DNA from: an uncultured Collinsella sp.
Lineage (GTDB): Bacteria > Actinomycetota > Coriobacteriia > Coriobacteriales > Coriobacteriaceae
Length of the DNA: 7,199 nt
Direction of reading: 5' to 3'
Assembly: GCA_900552385.1 (NCBI GenBank)
Contig: URZI01000021.1
Span: 1-7,199, forward strand
A program made the translations under genes and the position numbers. Position 1 is the first letter of the stretch. Each line of letters opens with the position of its first letter. Under the pieces are notes generated by a model. It had not been told where the DNA came from. It made no database searches and saw only the letters and a program-made list of their open reading frames with translations. This document shows, one piece after another, positions 5,340 to 7,199 of the stretch.

Positions 5340-5660
5340 ATGGCGTCTGAGGGCTTTTTTGAACGGGTGTACGAGGTGGTCGAGCAGATCCCCGAGGGGA
5401 TGGTCGCCACGTATGGTCAGGTGGCGCTGCTTGCCGGTCGACCACGAAGTGCGCGGTATGTGGGGTATGCCCTGCATAGCAATCCGCGCCCCGGCGAGAT
5501 TCCCTGTCACCGCGTGGTGTTTGCCGACGGGCGCATATGCGAGGGTTTTGCTTTTGGCGGTCCCGATGCTCAACGTGAGCTTTTGCTAGGGGAGGGTGTG
5601 GCGTTTAAGGACGACATGCACGTCGACTTGCCTGCCTGTCGCTGGCCAGCAGGGCTCTAG
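5340..5660 (+). CDS. Short MGMT-family (alkylguanine transferase-like) protein
   Basis: This 106-residue protein covers only the C-terminal DNA-binding and active-site domain of O6-alkylguanine-DNA alkyltransferases; full enzymes are usually 160-180 residues. It shows EGMVATYGQVALLAG (19-33, with Tyr25), RSARYVG (36-42, with Arg39 in the place of the base-flipping arginine) and the active-site motif PCHRVV (55-60) with Cys56. Most one-domain alkyltransferase-like (Atl) proteins carry Trp in place of this cysteine and only bind lesions; here the cysteine is kept, so transfer of the alkyl group remains possible. Start ATG 5340 is supported by GGAAGGGAG just upstream; the frame is open further back but runs through repeat hairpin copy 3. 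It lies 80 bp after the DegV gene and 16 nt before repeat hairpin copy 4. Confidence 0.88.
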   Translation: MASEGFFERVYEVVEQIPEGMVATYGQVALLAGRPRSARYVGYALHSNPRPGEIPCHRVVFADGRICEGFAFGGPDAQRELLLGEGVAFKDDMHVDLPACRWPAGL

Positions 5661-5676
5661 CGCTCTGCCGTGGCCA

Positions 5677-5715
5677 AAACCACCACAAAGGTGCCTGCCC
5701 CCTTTGTGGTGGTTT
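5677..5715 (+). terminator. Repeat hairpin copy 4, after the MGMT-like gene
   Basis: A perfect 15-bp stem (5677-5691 with 5701-5715) encloses TGCCTGCCC and continues into TTTAGTTT. It starts 16 nt after the stop codon. It differs from copies 2 and 3 by one base in the loop. Confidence 0.85.
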
Positions 5716-5799
5716 AGTTTACTTGGGCTAACTTATGGAGAAGCTATGGCGGCGGATATTGATGCTGCAAAGTAAACCACGGTGAACTATATTGGTTTC

Positions 5800-5940
5800 A
5801 GCAACGGAGCAGGCAATAGGCGATGAAAAAGCCTGCCCTGTTGAGTTTGATTCGCATTCCTCCCCTCTGTGCGATTCAACGGTGTACTTCGGGAACGGGC
5901 CCGCCGGCAACTGACTGCCGGCGGGCCCGTTCCTGTTTAT
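5800..5940 (+). ncRNA. Candidate small RNA with three hairpins and a C-rich loop
   Basis: The 383-base gap between the MGMT-like gene and trpS shows no protein gene I can support. TATATT at 5788-5793 is a good -10 box (weak -35), placing a start near 5800. Downstream come three separate stems: 5802-5814 with 5831-5843 (12 of 13 pairs, one G-U); 5847-5856 with 5870-5879 (9 of 10 pairs), whose 13-nt loop contains CCTCCCC, able to pair with Shine-Dalgarno sequences; and a perfect 18-bp GC-rich stem at 5892-5933 followed by TGTTTAT. This is the layout of a trans-acting small RNA with an exposed C-rich seed. It is not SRP RNA (the GGAAGG apical motif is absent) nor a tRNA. No known family was recognised, and transcription is unproven. 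Confidence 0.4.
5892..5940 (+). terminator. Strong GC hairpin with short U-tail
   Basis: GGAACGGGCCCGCCGGCA (5892-5909) pairs without mismatch with 5916-5933 across a 6-nt loop ACTGAC, followed by TGTTTAT on the plus strand. On the minus strand no T-tract follows, so plus-strand termination is favoured. It would end the candidate small RNA or any read-through past copy 4. Confidence 0.65.
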
Positions 5941-5981
5941 CGGAGGAGTGCAATGGGCGGAGCCGAAGCAGTCCGGCTCCG

Positions 5982-6008
5982 AAAAAGGCGGACGCCGTAG
6001 CGCCCGCC
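5982..6008 (-). terminator. Intrinsic terminator of trpS
   Basis: Read on the minus strand, GGCGGGCGC (6008-6000) pairs with GCGTCCGCC (5995-5987), one G-U pair, over the tetraloop TACG and is followed directly by TTTTT (5986-5982). It starts 35 nt after the trpS stop. A further small hairpin (GGAGCCG / CGGCTCC, 5959-5980) lies just beyond it and may act as a backup or barrier. Confidence 0.88.
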
Positions 6009-6043
6009 CTATAGCAATCGAAAGCTCAAGTCAGCAGATCGGC

Positions 6044-7093
6044 CTAGTACACCATACCCATGGCGTCCTGAACCTCGGCCAGGGTCTGCTCGGCGATCTC
6101 GTTGGCGCGACGGTTGCCCTCATGCAGGACGTCCTTCACATAGTCCAGATCGTTCTCGTAGCGCTGGCGACGCTCGCGGATAGGTGCGAAGTACTCGTTG
6201 ACGGCCTCGGTCACGTACTTCTTGAGCTGGCCGGAGCCGCCCATGCCAATCTCCTCGGCAATCTCGACCTCGGAGCGACCGGTGCAGATTGCAGCCGTCG
6301 AAAGCAGGCCGGACACACCGGGGCGGTTCTCGGGGTCGAACGTGATCATGCGCTCGGAGTCGGTCTGGCTCTTCTTGATGCGCTTGGCCGTTTCCTCGGC
6401 GGTCATCGAAATATTGATGGCGTTGCCGTAGCTCTTGCTCATCTTGCGACCGTCAAGGCCGGGCAGCAGCGGGGTCTCGGACAGCAGCGCTTCGACCTCG
6501 GGAAATACCTTGCCGTAGCGGTTGTTAAAGCGGCGGGCGATGGTGCGGGTGAGCTCGATGTGCGGCAGCTGGTCGCGACCGACGGGTACCACGTTGCCCT
6601 TGCAGAACAGGATGTCGCAGGCCTGATGCACCGGGTAGGTGAGCAGAAGGCCGGTGAGCTCGTGGCCCGAGGCCTCCATCTCGGCCTTGACCGTGGGGTT
6701 GCGCGCCAGCTCGGCCTCGGAGACCAGCGACAGGAACGGCAGCATGAGCTGGTTGGCTGCGGGTACGGCGGAGTGCGCGTAGATCATGGTCTTGTCGGGG
6801 TCGATACCGCAGGCAAGGTAGTCCATGACCATGTTGTACACGTTGTCCTGGATATGCTCGGTGGTGTCGCGGTCGGTGATGACCTGGTAGTCGGCGATGA
6901 GCACGTTGGTCTTGGCGCCCATGTTCTGCAGCTCAACGCGGCCCTTGAGGGTGCCAAAGTAGTGGCCCAGGTGCAGACGGCCAGTGGGGCGATCACCGGT
7001 GAGCATGGTGAACTTCTCGGGCGTTTTGGTCAGGCCTTCGCGAATGGCGTTGCTCTTTTGCAGCGCGACTTCGTAGCTGTTCTCGTTTGGCAT
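6044..7093 (-). CDS. trpS: Tryptophan--tRNA ligase
   Basis: The 349-residue cytosolic class I synthetase joins tryptophan to tRNA(Trp) using ATP. The HIGH motif appears as HLGH (41-44) in LTGDRPTGRLHLGHYFG, and KMSKS is present exactly (217-221) in DGRKMSKSYGN. Between them are the Rossmann-fold segments VLIADYQVITDRD and AHSAVPAANQLMLPFL, and GRDQLPHIELTR near the tryptophan pocket. The C-terminal helical region binds the anticodon. The GDRPTG variant before HIGH is common in Gram-positive TrpRS. The start at 7093 has AGGAG 6 nt upstream. Reading further back, the frame runs into the sequencing adapter and gains a false N-terminus MYKRQ at 7174, which must be discarded. Only 66 bp of native upstream DNA remain, so the promoter and any T-box leader are not in the window. 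It converges on the plus-strand genes and has its own terminator. Confidence 0.97.
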   Translation of the reverse strand: MPNENSYEVALQKSNAIREGLTKTPEKFTMLTGDRPTGRLHLGHYFGTLKGRVELQNMGAKTNVLIADYQVITDRDTTEHIQDNVYNMVMDYLACGIDPDKTMIYAHSAVPAANQLMLPFLSLVSEAELARNPTVKAEMEASGHELTGLLLTYPVHQACDILFCKGNVVPVGRDQLPHIELTRTIARRFNNRYGKVFPEVEALLSETPLLPGLDGRKMSKSYGNAINISMTAEETAKRIKKSQTDSERMITFDPENRPGVSGLLSTAAICTGRSEVEIAEEIGMGGSGQLKKYVTEAVNEYFAPIRERRQRYENDLDYVKDVLHEGNRRANEIAEQTLAEVQDAMGMVY

Positions 7094-7159
7094 GATTGCT
7101 CCTAACGTTTCTTCATGGGTCAAGATGATAACGCGTTTATTGGAGGGGCGGGGCGTAAG

Positions 7160-7199
7160 CTGTCTCTTATACACATCTCCGAGCCCACGAGACTAGGCA
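7160..7199 (-). other. Illumina Nextera i7-side adapter (artefact)
   Basis: CTGTCTCTTATACACATCT at 7160-7178 is the inverted Tn5 mosaic end, followed by the Nextera Read 2 arm to 7193. The last six bases, TAGGCA, match the first six of Nextera i7 index 706 as I remember it. This is library sequence. It gives the false N-terminus MYKRQ if trpS is extended upstream. Confidence 0.98.

Noticed and set aside
2733..5715. CRISPR array
   Set aside because: The four repeats are about 0.4-1.6 kb apart with whole genes between them, not regularly spaced around short spacers.
5800..5940. SRP RNA, tRNA or 6S RNA
   Set aside because: No GGAAGG-type apical motif, no cloverleaf with T-arm, and no long central bubble; the three short hairpins fit none of these.
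5948..7105. 385-codon open frame on the plus strand opposite trpS
   Set aside because: The low-complexity Gly/Leu/Val/His product mirrors the trpS codons; trpS has exact KMSKS and HIGH-type motifs and a ribosome site.

Overview
The window looks like a fragment of a high-GC gut actinobacterium of the class Coriobacteriia, most likely Collinsella or a close relative. This placement is inferred from the GC-rich third codon positions, the general look of the proteins and the gene mix (ATP-type PEP carboxykinase, stand-alone B3/4 protein, DegV protein, short MGMT-family protein). No search was run. Both ends are not biological. Bases 1-42 and 7160-7199 are Illumina Nextera transposase adapters with index bases, so the organism's own DNA is 43-7159 and both outer loci are cut artificially.

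Layout. 43-665 (minus) is the N-terminal part of a Wzx/MATE-type polysaccharide flippase that starts on TTG. 666-1044 is a gene-free divergent region holding a -10 box, a cluster of palindromic REP-like elements with GTCCC/GGGAC arms, and two dyads just upstream of pckA. On the plus strand then come pckA (1045-2715), a B3/4-domain protein (2943-3662), a MarR-family regulator (3836-4285), a DegV/FakB-like fatty-acid-binding protein (4405-5259) and a one-domain MGMT-family protein (5340-5660). 5661-6043 has no protein gene. It holds a terminator-like repeat, a candidate three-hairpin small RNA (about 5800-5940) and the trpS terminator. trpS (6044-7093, minus) is complete.

The most distinctive feature is a repeated hairpin with arms AACCACCACAAAGG / CCTTTGTGGTGGTT. 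It occurs four times, 11-28 nt after the stop codons of four of the five plus-strand genes, and one copy is reversed. It appears to serve as an intrinsic terminator but is conserved in its loop as well (TGCCTGTCC), which suggests a dispersed repeat used as a terminator. Palindromes at 725-903 share loop and arm words with it.

The genes do not form one pathway. pckA links oxaloacetate and PEP, trpS charges tRNA-Trp, the MGMT-like protein probably deals with alkylated DNA, and the MarR/DegV pair may concern exogenous fatty acids. Mostly separate transcription units are implied by the terminators between genes. Two non-coding signals deserve most attention: the leader at 2793-2942 before the B3/4 gene, which contains a G-U-rich terminator hairpin and an overlapping alternative hairpin, and the candidate small RNA at 5800-5940 with a C-rich loop.
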